DNA of 64,000 bases, from the NCBI GenBank assembly GCA_037355855.1, contig CM074763.1, positions 4,960,001 to 5,024,000 on the forward strand. Direction: 5' to 3'. A program made the position numbers and the translations under genes. Below are positions 42,204 to 52,247 of the stretch, one piece after another. Below the pieces are notes generated by a model. The model searched no databases and was not told the DNA's origin. It saw nothing but the letters and a program-made list of their open reading frames with translations. Each line of letters starts with the position of its first letter. The first letter of the stretch is position 1. Source of the stretch: Pseudo-nitzschia pungens. Its lineage: Eukaryota; Bacillariophyta; Bacillariophyceae; Bacillariales; Bacillariaceae.

Positions 42204-45200
42204 GTATCAAATGGATGTACCAGCAGCACAATCTGCAAGGCCTGCAGAAAGCAACTGTGAGTTGGATAGTCATGCAGACACGACAGCTGCTGGTTGCAAT
42301 ATGATCTTATTGGAAGACCAGGTCACCTCCCATGTGGATGTTCATCCCTTCTCCCCAGAATATGAACCAGTGAAGAACATTCCGATCGGAACATGCGTCA
42401 CTGCCTATACGGACGATACAAATGGGAAGGTTTGGTTGATATATTTCCATGAGGCTTTGTATTTCGGGGACAGGCTCCAACACAGCTTAATTTGCCCCAA
42501 CCAAGTTAGAAGCTGTGGACACAATCGTGTGGACGAAGCACCGAGACAGTTTGATTCTAAATCATCTCATTCTATCCATATTGAGCGTGTTGCTGAAGAT
42601 GGAGAAGAAGAGGTCCCGACACTGGATATTAAGCTCCGGCTTAATGGTGTTATTTCCTACTTTCCCTCCAGACGCCCCACGAAAAAGGAAATGCGAACGT
42701 GTGATCATGTAATTGCAACCATGGATGACCCATGGGATCCAGCCAGCCCGAAATTTCAGCAGGCTGAATCAGCAATTGACCAATCACATCCATATTTTCC
42801 TGATCCGACCAAATTTGTTTCTGCTGTGCAGCAGCAACAACAAGCCATGGTTAATACCCCGACAGGCAATATGCCTACAGCAGGAATCGAACCGATTGAG
42901 AACCCTGCCACGACAGGAATCGAACCGATCGATGCCCCAACACGATCGAACGTTCCGCCCGATTCGAACATCCCCATGTCCGATTGCACAAGCCTACAGC
43001 CCCCCAACCACAGGAACCACTTCAAATCCTCTCTGTATTCCAAGAAGCTCCAGCTAAATCATATGCTGCCATCCAACGAGAAATATTCCCACTACAAACT
43101 GAGACATCTACAGCAGCTGTGTACATCCCGAGATCTGACCCCATGTTCCATTGCTTCCGATGACCGGCTCCATACAAGGCTTTCATCGATTTATTCTGAT
43201 CACGAACCCCAAGTTGTTTCGGACCACGAAGGTAATTCATCTGAGACTTGCGGGGACAGGATAGAAGACAAGCCAAGCCTCAAGATCAATGCCCTTCATA
43301 CACCCCTGTATGAGCCTGCCTACACCGATGGACTGGATAGATTTGAACTGGATCCCAATATCAGGGATGCACCGGTTGCACTATCTGCAGTGTACAGGGA
43401 CAAGCAAATCGCTTGGGCTGATTTGGAAGAACCAATTCTCGATCCGGAGACCGAGACAACTCAAAGGCGGAAGCAATGGGGACCATCCATAGATACAGAC
43501 CGATACAGCAAGATTGATTCGGACAGGCTCTCCAAGATATGGGATATATCTGACCGAAAGGCAAGAGCAACACTGAGAGTGACCACACAAAAAGGATTTA
43601 GGAATCCCCAACATCCTTTAGTTAGAAGGCTTCCGACACAGAGCTTCAGAAACAAGCGAGTTGCAGCTGGCAAGTGGTGGGGGACCGACACCTGGCATGC
43701 AAAGGTACCAAGTATTATGAGACAAGATAAAGCCGCCCAAGTGTTCAGCAATGGTAAAGGATATGAAGAATTCATCCCTATCCACAGCAAGAAGCAAGCG
43801 GCGGATGGTCTCAAGATCTTTATCCATGAGGTTGGAATTCCAGAACACCTGATTTCAGATGGGGCTAAGGAACAAGGCGCCGTCGGCACATACAAGACCC
43901 ACTGGAATGCTGTAATTCGGAAGAACAACATCCATCAGACATTCATCCAGCCACACTGCCCTTTCCAGAACAGAGCTGAATTGAGTATAGGGCATCTCAG
44001 CAGAAGCATTCGGAAGAAGACTGCCCGAAAGAGATCCCCCAAGCGATTGTGGGCATTCTGTGGTGAGCTTGTTGCAGCAATCAGGCAAAGGACTGCTTCC
44101 AGTGATCCAGCATGCATGGAAAGAACCCCATTTGAACTAGTCCATGGGCACATGCCTGATATCTCCCTGTATCAAGCCCATGAATGTTATGATTTTGTCT
44201 ATTGGACCGACCTATCAGATGGTACAGAGAAGCTCGGACGCTGGCTTGGACCGTGTGGAAGAATGTTTGGAGGTGGCGACTGCCACTGGATACTCACTGA
44301 GTCTGCACTCCCGGTAAGCACTAACACTGTTAGAGCTGTCACTGAAGCCGAATGGCGTGCACACGATGTCAAGCGAACCATGGACTCATTTGACCAAGCA
44401 GTTGAATCCAAGATCGGGGACAAACTCGAGGACACTGACGTTCAGTTCCAAGAGACGTACCCGCAACCCCCAGAAGAACTATTTGAGAACCACCAAGATA
44501 GATGGCCAGACGATTCCACCACCATGGCAGAACCAGAAGCCTCTATCCCAGATGTGGATGAGCTCGTACCCGATGGGGATACCTATGATGAGTATATTGG
44601 GAACAAGGTCATGATCCAGAGAGGCGACGAACGACTCAAATGCACCGTCAAAGCGAGGACCACTGATTTGAATGGCAATCCTTTAGGGAAGAGGAACAAC
44701 AACCCTATCCTTGATACCAGAATGTATGATTTACAGCTCCCTGATGGTACGGTGGAGCAGTACACTGCAAACATTGTTGCTGAAAACATGTACAGTTCTG
44801 TCGACGATGAGGGCCGTATGTTCACTCTACTGGACGAGATCATAGACCATGAGAAAGATGAAACCGCCGTGACCAAGCAACAAGCGACCGCCAAGTCTAA
44901 CAAAGTGCTCCCTACCACAACTAAGGGATGGAGGCTACTGGTGAGTTGGAAGGATGGTACTGAATCGTGGTGCAAGTTAGGTGATATCAAAGAGTCTTTT
45001 CCTGTTGAAGCTGCACAGTATGCGGTTGATAACCACATTGCTGATGAGCCAGCTTTCAAATGGTGGGTGCATCATGTACTCCGAAGGAAAAGAAGACTTC
45101 TGAAAGCCACCAAGAAATCCAACAAGTACTGGGATCGTACACACAAGTATGGTGTGGAACTCCCGCACTCAATCCCTGAAGCGCTTGCTATTGACAAGAA

Positions 45201-46869
45201 GACCGGAACGGACTATTGGCAAAAGGCAATTGCTAAAGAGATGAAGAACAACGAGATGGCGTTTGAGTTTGACCCCAGCTACACCGTCGAAGGTCTCAAG
45301 GCTGAAGGATTCAGCAAGATCACCACCCACATGATATTTGATGTCAAGCTGGGATCCCTCACCAGAAAAGCTCGTTTAGTTGCCGACGGCCATAAAGTAC
45401 AAGCCACAGCTAAAGAACACACCTTCAGCAGCGTACCAAGCAGAGATTCCGTTCGAATATTCTTTCTGCTAGCAGCTTTGAATGGATTGGACGTACTGTC
45501 TGCTGATATCCAAAACGCCTACCTCACTGCGCCAATCAAAAAGAAGTATTATTTGGTGGCACGAGCTGAGGACGGTTTTCCCCCTCATTTGGTTGGGCAA
45601 GTTTGCAAGATTGTACGGGCTCTGTACGGTCTGCCGGTTGCAGGAGCTTCATTTAGATCCTATCTAACTAAGCACCTAAGAGAACTAGGGTACCAACCAT
45701 GTAAGGCAGATCCTGATGTCCACATGCGCATTGAAACTAAGAAGGATGGAACAAGATACTGGGCATATCTCATTGCTTATGTGGATGATATCGTCTGCTG
45801 CAGTGAAAATCCAAGGCGCCAGCTGGAGAGTATAGAACAGCGGTTTACGCTCAAGGATGGCACTATAGAAGTTCCAAAGCTCTACCTCGGCGCTGACGTC
45901 AGTCAATACAAGATTGACGATGACCCTATCCCTAAATGGGCCATGTCTTCAGAGAAGTATGCCAAGAAGGCCGTGGATGCAGTGGAACAGGAGCTTGGAA
46001 CAGAGAAGTACGGATACAAGTACCTCCCGAAGAAAGTAACCACTCCACTGACGAATGATTACAGACCTGAGATTGACTTGACCCAGGAGCTGGATCCACA
46101 GATGCAGAACTATTACCAAGGCCTGATTGGAGTGCTGAGGTGGCTTTGCGAGCTTGGCAGATTGGACCTGGTGACACCTGTATCCCTAATGTCAAGGTAC
46201 TTGGCGCAAGCCCGCATTGGCCACTTGAATCAGCTGTTTCATATGTTTGCTTATATCAAGAACCATGCCAGGTCAAGGTTGGTATTTGATGACGCGATCC
46301 CTGACATCGATGAATCCAGTTTTGCTCAGTGTGATTGGAGTGAGTTCTATCCTGATGCCAAGGAGGTTATTCCCCCTGATGCTCCGGAAGCCTTGGGCAA
46401 GGCTGTGATCATGACGTGTTTTGTTGATGCAGATCATGCCGGATGCAAAGCAACCAGAAGATCCCATACTGGTATCATTATCTTCTTGAATAATGCCCCT
46501 ATTCTTTGGTTCAGCAAGAGGCAAACCACAGTGGAGACTTCTACCTTTGGTTCTGAGATTGTGGCAATGCGCATTGCTGTTGAGATGATTGAAGGCCTCA
46601 GATATAAGCTCCGAATGCTGGGTGTGCCCATTGCTGGATCCACCAATGTATTTTGTGACAACGATTCAGTTGTAAAGAATGTTACCAGACCAGAGAGTCC
46701 ATGCAACAAGAAGCATAACAGTGTTGCCTACCACAAGGCTCGTGAAGCCATTGCTGCTGGAACAATCTGTGTCGCGAAGGAGCCAGGTGAGAGTAACATT
46801 GCTGATCTATTCACTAAGTTGCTTAATGGTCCAATGCTGAAGAGCCACTGCGAGCGCTGCATGTGGTAA
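42160..46869 (+). CDS. pol: Retrotransposon Pol (protease, integrase, chromo-like segment, RT, RNase H)
   Basis: Open from the codon after the gag TGA to TAA 46867-46869, about 1,569 codons; no ATG is needed if made by readthrough. Aspartic protease: CELDSHADTTAAG near the start. Integrase core: KWWGTDTWHAK (first Asp), HLISDGAKEQG (second Asp) and NRAELSIGHLSR (Glu). A chromodomain-like stretch follows (GWRLLVSWKDGTESWCKLGD, about 44,930-45,075). Reverse transcriptase: ADIQNAYLTAPI, then ALYGLPVAGASF and AYVDDIVCC with the YVDD site at about 45,778. RNase H: FVDADHAGC (about 46,420), ETSTFGSEIVAM and FCDNDSVVKNV. The usual HHCC integrase zinc finger is not evident. No stop or frameshift interrupts the enzyme domains. 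Confidence 0.92.
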   Translation, partial: LPSRGLKLSKVGRLVYQMDVPAAQSARPAESNCELDSHADTTAAGCNMILLEDQVTSHVDVHPFSPEYEPVKNIPIGTCVTAYTDDTNGKVWLIYFHEALYFGDRLQHSLICPNQVRSCGHNRVDEAPRQFDSKSSHSIHIERVAEDGEEEVPTLDIKLRLNGVISYFPSRRPTKKEMRTCDHVIATMDDPWDPASPKFQQAESAIDQSHPYFPDPTKFVSAVQQQQQAMVNTPTGNMPTAGIEPIENPATTGIEPIDAPTRSNVPPDSNIPMSDCTSLQPPNHRNHFKSSLYSKKLQLNHMLPSNEKYSHYKLRHLQQLCTSRDLTPCSIASDDRLHTRLSSIYSDHEPQVVSDHEGNSSETCGDRIEDKPSLKINALHTPLYEPAYTDGLDRFELDPNIRDAPVALSAVYRDKQIAWADLEEPILDPETETTQRRKQWGPSIDTDRYSKIDSDRLSKIWDISDRKARATLRVTTQKGFRNPQHPLVRRLPTQSFRNKRVAAGKWWGTDTWHAKVPSIMRQDKAAQVFSNGKGYEEFIPIHSKKQAADGLKIFIHEVGIPEHLISDGAKEQGAVGTYKTHWNAVIRKNNIHQTFIQPHCPFQNRAELSIGHLSRSIRKKTARKRSPKRLWAFCGELVAAIRQRTASSDPACMERTPFELVHGHMPDISLYQAHECYDFVYWTDLSDGTEKLGRWLGPCGRMFGGGDCHWILTESALPVSTNTVRAVTEAEWRAHDVKRTMDSFDQAVESKIGDKLEDTDVQFQETYPQPPEELFENHQDRWPDDSTTMAEPEASIPDVDELVPDGDTYDEYIGNKVMIQRGDERLKCTVKARTTDLNGNPLGKRNNNPILDTRMYDLQLPDGTVEQYTANIVAENMYSSVDDEGRMFTLLDEIIDHEKDETAVTKQQATAKSNKVLPTTTKGWRLLVSWKDGTESWCKLGDIKESFPVEAAQYAVDNHIADEPAFKWWVHHVLRRKRRLLKATKKSNKYWDRTHKYGVELPHSIPEALAIDKKTGTDYWQKAIAKEMKNNEMAFEFDPSYTVEGLKAEGFSKITTHMIFDVKLGSLTRKARLVADGHKVQATAKEHTFSSVPSRDSVRIFFLLAALNGLDVLSADIQNAYLTAPIKKKYYLVARAEDGFPPHLVGQVCKIVRALYGLPVAGASFRSYLTKHLRELGYQPCKADPDVHMRIETKKDGTRYWAYLIAYVDDIVCCSENPRRQLESIEQRFTLKDGTIEVPKLYLGADVSQYKIDDDPIPKWAMSSEKYAKKAVDAVEQELGTEKYGYKYLPKKVTTPLTNDYRPEIDLTQELDPQMQNYYQGLIGVLRWLCELGRLDLVTPVSLMSRYLAQARIGHLNQLFHMFAYIKNHARSRLVFDDAIPDIDESSFAQCDWSEFYPDAKEVIPPDAPEALGKAVIMTCFVDADHAGCKATRRSHTGIIIFLNNAPILWFSKRQTTVETSTFGSEIVAMRIAVEMIEGLRYKLRMLGVPIAGSTNVFCDNDSVVKNVTRPESPCNKKHNSVAYHKAREAIAAGTICVAKEPGESNIADLFTKLLNGPMLKSHCERCMW

Positions 46870-47396
46870 GAATTACTGCTTAGCTGCATTATTTGGGGTA
46901 CCTTTCGTCCCTGATAACAAGCAGCTCGGACGCAACCTTATTTCGATGGTTTCGGACGCAACCTTTATTTCGATGGTTTCGGTTGCAACCTATTTTCGGA
47001 TGCAACTGATTTCGATCCGATTACATGTTTTATATGGGAGTCTCCCGGTACACCGGTTCCGGGGACTATAAAATTTGAAACAACAATAGGCTGATTGACT
47101 TCCTTGTACGTGTCAAGGGATGGAACCAAAGGGCAAAACGTCCTGGGCAAAATGTCCTCCGGTTCACCCCCCTCTTTTTTTTACTACGAATCAGCCGGGC
47201 CTCTGATAGAGAACTGCAATATTTGATGCAGTTTGATCTCTGACAAGTGACATGGATACATCCCTGAATTTCTGTTATGATCCATCCAAGTGTCCTGGTA
47301 CAGCAAGCAAGAGTATTGGTGTTCCCCTGGGAGTATCTGTTTCCGGGGACTGGTATAGTTGCTCAGTACAGGACTACTAGCATGAATCACGGGGAC
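46870..47396 (+). other. Retrotransposon 3' untranslated segment
   Basis: Between the Pol stop and the 3' LTR. Contains three decayed copies of a unit like CGGACGCAACCTTATTTCGAT (about 46928-47015). GGGGAC occurs three times (about 47061, 47345 and 47391). Confidence 0.75.
47388..47396 (+). promoter_or_regulatory. Putative polypurine tract
   Basis: CACGGGGAC abuts the 3' LTR, where the plus-strand primer is expected. It is short and has one pyrimidine next to the LTR, so this rests on position. Confidence 0.4.
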
Positions 47397-48325
47397 TATG
47401 AAGATATTCAAGGTACTGGTGCTATGGATCTTGCTAAGGCTCCTGTGTAGAAGAGTGTACTGAGGCTACAGGCAGCAGCCTCCAGTAACTGACTAACAGG
47501 TGCTGAGCTGAGTGCTAGGGCTGTGTGCTAATTGGTAGCATACAGGCTTAGCAACAGGCTTAGCAACAGGCTTAGCAACAGGCTTAGCAACAGGCTTAGC
47601 AACAGGCTTAGCAACAGGCTTAGCAACAAACCTATTCTGGTTTAGTATGGGTGCTAGCAGAGTTTACTAGGGCCGTCGTGTACGATATGTACCAATCGTA
47701 CGTACCCCGAGTAAAGCACCATTTATTATGGTGTAGCTAGATGCTACAGGGTTAGGGTTGCTAATGCTACGAAATACTGGAGATGCTAACCTACCATGAT
47801 ACCAATGCTAAGATACTATGCTACCGCCGGGGTCGGGTCATTGGTGTATATAATGTACCATGACTGGATACCAGGCCCAAACAGTTACCCAACGCGTTAG
47901 CAAGCAAGCACACGATTGAATTAAGCGGAGCTTAATTAAGCTACGCTATTCTGATACGCTACCCGTAGAATACAGCACCAGAGCTACGGAGCTCTGTTAT
48001 TATACGAGTTATTATCGGAGCGCTGTCACGATACGATACGATACGATACAGAGCTGAGCTGCGCTCAGCTCCCTCTTTATTCACTCTTTCTGTCACACTC
48101 TAAAATAAACACATCCTATCACGCCCTCACCATGATCGATTCCGATGTACCTCTAGGGAAGTACCTTGTAGTAACTAAGTGTATGCAATGGAGACTGGAC
48201 AGTATCTTCTGTAGTCTCACTATTTGCCAGGACTCTATGTGGTATTATTGTTATTGTTATCCCTTATTTTTCAGTACGCAGTACGAGTCAGTTTTACGAA
48301 GATTGCTGACGAGCAATATCAACGC
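47397..48325 (+). repeat. 3' LTR
   Basis: Same length and, as far as I can read, the same sequence as the 5' LTR, including the seven 12-bp units (47543-47626). Confidence 0.9.
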
Positions 48326-48330
48326 ATAGA
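48326..48330. repeat. Right target-site duplication ATAGA
   Basis: Matches 38286-38290. The pre-insertion site would read CATCAATAGAACCACAG. Confidence 0.75.
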
Positions 48331-49007
48331 ACCACAGTCTTTACTAGTAGAACACTCTGCACCAGGAGGAGGAGGAGGAGAATGTACTGAGATGAATTTC
48401 TCTATCTTCCTGAATTATTTTTTTGTTTTTCAATTGTGCATTATACTGAAATCACTGGTTGGTGTGTTTGATTCTTGGCATTGGAAGAATGCATGTCCTC
48501 TGCTTCCTCTGCACAAGCCCTACTGATTGTTGCACTGCTGCTACCACCAACATTCCATCATTCAACCACATCGTACCACTAGTACTAAGAGACACCAAGA
48601 ACATGGCATCCCCGTGTGACAGCACGAAGCGAAGAGTTTCATTCTTCCCGCGTTGAGGAAAAAAAACCGCTTTGTACGTCCAGTATGGTAGTAGGAATTA
48701 AGACCCCAAGATTGGAGGGAAATAGTTTCGGGTACCGGTAGGTTTCGACTCCGAAGTAAGAGAAGATGGAATTCTTGTTTACTTCGTCTTCTAAAAATTC
48801 AATCTTATGCTGGGGCTTATTCTCAAAAGAGACGACCAAATTGTGATTAACGGGGAGTCACATTTTTTATTTGACACGGGAAACAACTGCACCAACCTAT
48901 CGATTCCCATCGGAGAAGCAGTGATTCACTATTTCTTGACACCTGGACCCTGGTTTCGAGAGTTGACTCTTCACAATCAATATGAAATAAAAAGAAAAAA
49001 GAAGAAA
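48331..49007. other. Right flank of the retrotransposon, upstream region of hydroxylase gene
   Basis: No independent gene. The hydroxylase frame is open back to an ATG at 48807, but that extension has no recognisable domain. Confidence 0.55.
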
Positions 49008-50006
49008 ATGATGAAACGAGTGTCAAGCCAGAAAGTACCATCCATTTGGATGGTTCTAGCCATGTTGCAATCCCTTTTTTGGTTGTTCGGAATACCATAT
49101 TTGTGCCGTGCGTACATTTGGGACAACATTTTTGGCACAGTGATCGCCTCCCATCCCGAGCACGGAGTGAATATTTCGAAATTTTTGATGAGCTGTTTCG
49201 TTCCTCAGGTCTTCTACACATGCTATACGTTGGTGATGATACCCATCTATGCCGGTCGGTACCCATTTTTCGAACAATACAAAATCCACATAACCCATCA
49301 GAATCACACATGTTGGCCTTGGTTTCATCCGCGCCAAGAAATCCGCCATGAATTCCACAAATTGTTGCACCGATCACTCAAATTTACATTCGTCAACTTG
49401 TTTTTGTTGGGACCATTCCTCGGTCTTGTCCAGTTGTCTGTCGTGAGAAAAGTCTCTTTTCTGAAGATCAATCCCAATATGTTCAGCACCAATGACGAGC
49501 ACTGGCCTTCCGTCAGCAAGAATATGAGAGACATTACCGCACTCGCAGTACTTCACGACTTCGGATTCTACGTGACACATAGATTAATGCACGCCTATCC
49601 TTTTTTGTATAAATACCACAAAGTTCACCACGAGTTCAAAACTAACGTGACTCTGGCCTCCCTGCACAACCACCCGGTAGATTTCATCCTTTCCGTTGGT
49701 GGACCCTATCTGCTGGCCAATGCTCTTGTCCCGGGCGCACATTCGATCTCACAATTTCAATGGAGCCTGTGGGCACTCTACGCCAACCTAGATGATCACG
49801 TAGGATATGCATTCCCGTGGTCTCCCGTCCGATGGTTCCCATTTAGTGCGTCGACGGATGAACACGAGTTTCACCACTCCAAGAACAAAGGCTGTTACGG
49901 GTCGAAGTTATCCATCTTCGGCTTGGTCTTTGGTGACTACGAAGACTACGACCGATGTTGGAACAACAACAGCAACAGCAACAAAAACCAGAACAAACAA
50001 CCATAG
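49008..50006 (+). CDS. Sterol desaturase / fatty acid hydroxylase family protein (methylsterol oxidase-like)
   Basis: Di-iron membrane oxygenase, ER. The 332 residues from ATG 49008 (MMKRVSSQK) contain several TMs and the three His boxes: HDFGFYVTHRLMH (HxxxH), YKYHKVHHEF (HxxHH) and DEHEFHHSKNKGCYGS (HxxHH), with LASLHNHPVDF between boxes two and three. The box spacing and the HKVHHEF sequence fit the ERG25/methylsterol C4-oxidase branch, though related branches (C5-desaturase, alkane or fatty-acid hydroxylases) cannot be excluded. The start at 49008 puts the first TM about 18 residues in. An in-frame ATG at 48807 would add 67 residues of unlike character. The C-terminus is an Asn/Gln-rich run. 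Single exon; convergent with the second sulfotransferase. Confidence 0.8.
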   Translation: MMKRVSSQKVPSIWMVLAMLQSLFWLFGIPYLCRAYIWDNIFGTVIASHPEHGVNISKFLMSCFVPQVFYTCYTLVMIPIYAGRYPFFEQYKIHITHQNHTCWPWFHPRQEIRHEFHKLLHRSLKFTFVNLFLLGPFLGLVQLSVVRKVSFLKINPNMFSTNDEHWPSVSKNMRDITALAVLHDFGFYVTHRLMHAYPFLYKYHKVHHEFKTNVTLASLHNHPVDFILSVGGPYLLANALVPGAHSISQFQWSLWALYANLDDHVGYAFPWSPVRWFPFSASTDEHEFHHSKNKGCYGSKLSIFGLVFGDYEDYDRCWNNNSNSNKNQNKQP

Positions 50007-50579
50007 TTATGCTGTGCAAGCAATTCAACGGATGATTGGAGCCCTGAGGGCATTACAGTAGAATAAGTTCACTTTGTGGAAGAAAAGCAGTAATTGATAA
50101 TTGAAAAGCACGTAGCGTGCACGGCGGGTTTAACTCGTCAGTTTCTGTTTTTTTATATTCACTTCGAGCGACACCTTGCATCTCCTTAGTGTGCATGGCT
50201 CGTGGAGTGGATCGAAGCAAGGCGTTTGAGTAGAAACAGTGGAAAGCCTTCGGTTCGGTTTCCGCTCTTGCTGGTATTGAAAATTGACTGGAACGCAATG
50301 GACTCGTACCTAGGTCAGAGACAACTGGAATCGCCGACCCGAGTACGTAGCCATGTCAAAATCCAAAGAACTGTGCATCAGCGACCAGGCTATTGTTGCT
50401 TGGTGGCCGGACTCGAGTACAATCTTTGAACGAGACCGAAAATTCCCATGCGATTCCGTTTTGCGATTCCACCCGGAACGAAGGCATCTCGGTGAAAACG
50501 ACCGGTTCGACACACGAGGAAGCAAAGCGCAGAACGTGCGATTCCTTGATTCGTTGGTTCCATGGATCCATCCATCCGT
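50007..50579. other. Convergent intergenic spacer
   Basis: Between two stop codons. No gene, no repeat of note. Confidence 0.6.
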
Positions 50580-52247
50580 TCACGGTTCCTCGTAGGGATA
50601 GGCCAAGAGATCCATCAGTCGCGGATCCAGGATTTCCTTCGCGGCCTCCAGCTGAAACCCGGGATATCCCTTGCGGCGGTTCGTTGTGTTTCCGTACTTG
50701 ACGACGCTCCGCAAAAGGCCCGTGTCCTTCCCGCCCGACGTATCGATGCCGGAATTGAGATTCGCGATCATCGAAAAGTGCTTGAATGGTCCCTTCATCG
50801 TCCCACCCGCGCACTCGCACAGCTGCGGCATGACGGTTTCCCCGTGAAAGACCAGGTCTTCCATGCGGACGACCAGAAACGGAAAGGCCGGCTCCTTCAT
50901 TCGGGAGGTCTTCTCGGAACCCTTTCCGGCAACCGTCTCTTCGAACTCGACGTAGGAGTGGTACCAATCGTTCCACAGATGCGCCAGGGAATCGTGGTGG
51001 ACTTTTTCCGGTTGAAAGTCGTACTTGATGTTCACGGGAATGTATTTCATCTTTCGGAACCGGGGATGGGCGACCATGTCCGATTCGTACGGGACTATGT
51101 TCGGACACGTTTCGTCGTTGTGCTCGAATTGCGCACCGTAGCCCTGTCGGCACATGCTTTGCATCCACGTGTAGGGATCCCTCACCGTCACGACCGGCAG
51201 CAGGTAATCGTACGGTGGATAGAAAGCAAGACGTGCCTTGTTGCTTAGTTTGTGTGTCGCTCGTTCCGTCCCCGGCGTGTGCTTTCCCCACAACGGCTGC
51301 CAAAAGATGCCTCGTTTTCCTAAGGCCGGATGCATGTCGCAGTTCGTGTAGAGCATGTTGGCCAGGAGATTGGTCCCGGTGTTGAACATGCCAGCGGGGG
51401 TAATACCGCGCTGCCCTTCGGGTATGGCATCGCGAAACGCCTGGCACGATTCCAATCCGAGAATTTTGGGAGGTCCGTACGTCTCCATGATGTCGGACCA
51501 CTTGGGCAGCACCGAACGGTCGATCTTCTTGCTGCTTTTGGATGTGTCGTAGCCCCCCTGTTCGAGAATTTTCAATATGGGTTCTAGATCCTCCCCGACG
51601 TCTGCTTCGCTCGAGTGACTCTTGTCGTGTGCTTTGTTCGAGTGTCTATTGTTGTTGTTGGGTGCTTTGATCGGGTCCTTTCCGTCGTCGTCTAAGTTCT
51701 CGGGAACGACGTCCTTGGTTTCTACGCCCAGCTTGTCATCGTCGTCGTCGTCGTCTCTGAGATCTTCTTCGATCTCTTTTCCTTCCTTTATTTGTTGTTT
51801 TAACAGTTCCATTCTCGCCTTCTTATCGTTGTTATAGTCTTTTTTCAACTTGTTCTCTGTTCGCTTCCGTTGCTGTTTGCCTCGTTCGGTGCTGCCAACG
51901 CCACTCGATCGACGTCGTCGTCGTCGTTGTTGTTGTTGTTGTCGTTGCCGTCCCCCCGCGATCGACTCGGGCGATAACAAGGGCTCGGAAAGCTGAGTCG
52001 AAACTAGATTTTGCTCCAGAACGTGCATCTGGATCCCCACCATGAGGAGCGATGTCACCACCGCAAACAAAAGAACCTTGGGCAGATTCGCCGTAGAGCG
52101 GAGGTCCCATTTCCGATCCGGGACCTTGGCCCTACCCCGGTGGCTCTTGACGACCTTTTGCAGAGGCTTCAATTGGTATTGCTCGCGAGTGCTGGCGGGG
52201 CCTGGATCGTTGGCGGTCCACGCCTCTTTCTGCTTCTTCATTGGCAT
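50580..52247 (-). CDS. Golgi-type type II membrane sulfotransferase-like protein (paralog of the 13.2-kb gene)
   Basis: 555 residues from the ATG at 52245-52247. Basic cytosolic head, signal-anchor TM at about 57-75 (VLLFAVVTSLLMVGIQMHV), a long charged Lys/Glu/Asp stem with Arg runs, and a luminal catalytic domain. Motifs in order: PPKILGLESCQAF, AGMFNTGTNLLANML (PAPS 5'-loop position), VVTVRDPYTWMQSMCRQGYG (3'-phosphate position), LAHLWNDWYHSYVEF, FLVVRMEDLVFHGE and LCECAGG. All have counterparts in the gene at 13211-15190 (for example RDPFYWMQSMCREGYG). Predicted Golgi sulfation of glycans or glycoproteins; the acceptor is unknown. The frame is intact. Confidence 0.78.
   Translation of the reverse strand: MPMKKQKEAWTANDPGPASTREQYQLKPLQKVVKSHRGRAKVPDRKWDLRSTANLPKVLLFAVVTSLLMVGIQMHVLEQNLVSTQLSEPLLSPESIAGGRQRQQQQQRRRRRRSSGVGSTERGKQQRKRTENKLKKDYNNDKKARMELLKQQIKEGKEIEEDLRDDDDDDDKLGVETKDVVPENLDDDGKDPIKAPNNNNRHSNKAHDKSHSSEADVGEDLEPILKILEQGGYDTSKSSKKIDRSVLPKWSDIMETYGPPKILGLESCQAFRDAIPEGQRGITPAGMFNTGTNLLANMLYTNCDMHPALGKRGIFWQPLWGKHTPGTERATHKLSNKARLAFYPPYDYLLPVVTVRDPYTWMQSMCRQGYGAQFEHNDETCPNIVPYESDMVAHPRFRKMKYIPVNIKYDFQPEKVHHDSLAHLWNDWYHSYVEFEETVAGKGSEKTSRMKEPAFPFLVVRMEDLVFHGETVMPQLCECAGGTMKGPFKHFSMIANLNSGIDTSGGKDTGLLRSVVKYGNTTNRRKGYPGFQLEAAKEILDPRLMDLLAYPYEEP

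Larger units (their letters stand above)
38291..48325 (+). mobile_element. Complete Ty1/copia LTR retrotransposon (CoDi-like)
   Basis: Two direct LTRs of ~929 bp (38291-39219 and 47397-48325, constant offset 9106) enclose a leader, gag and pol. ATAGA occurs on both outer sides (38286-38290 and 48326-48330), as expected for a 5-bp target duplication. The domain order protease, integrase, reverse transcriptase, RNase H defines the copia group. Both frames are open from end to end and I found no difference between the LTRs by eye, so the copy looks young and possibly competent. The DSHAD protease and the chromo-like segment match what I recall of diatom CoDi elements; the exact clade is inference. 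Confidence 0.93.

Noticed and set aside
48807..49007. 67-residue N-terminal extension of the hydroxylase
   Set aside because: ATG present, but the segment is unlike the family and reads like AT-rich upstream DNA; kept only as an alternative start.
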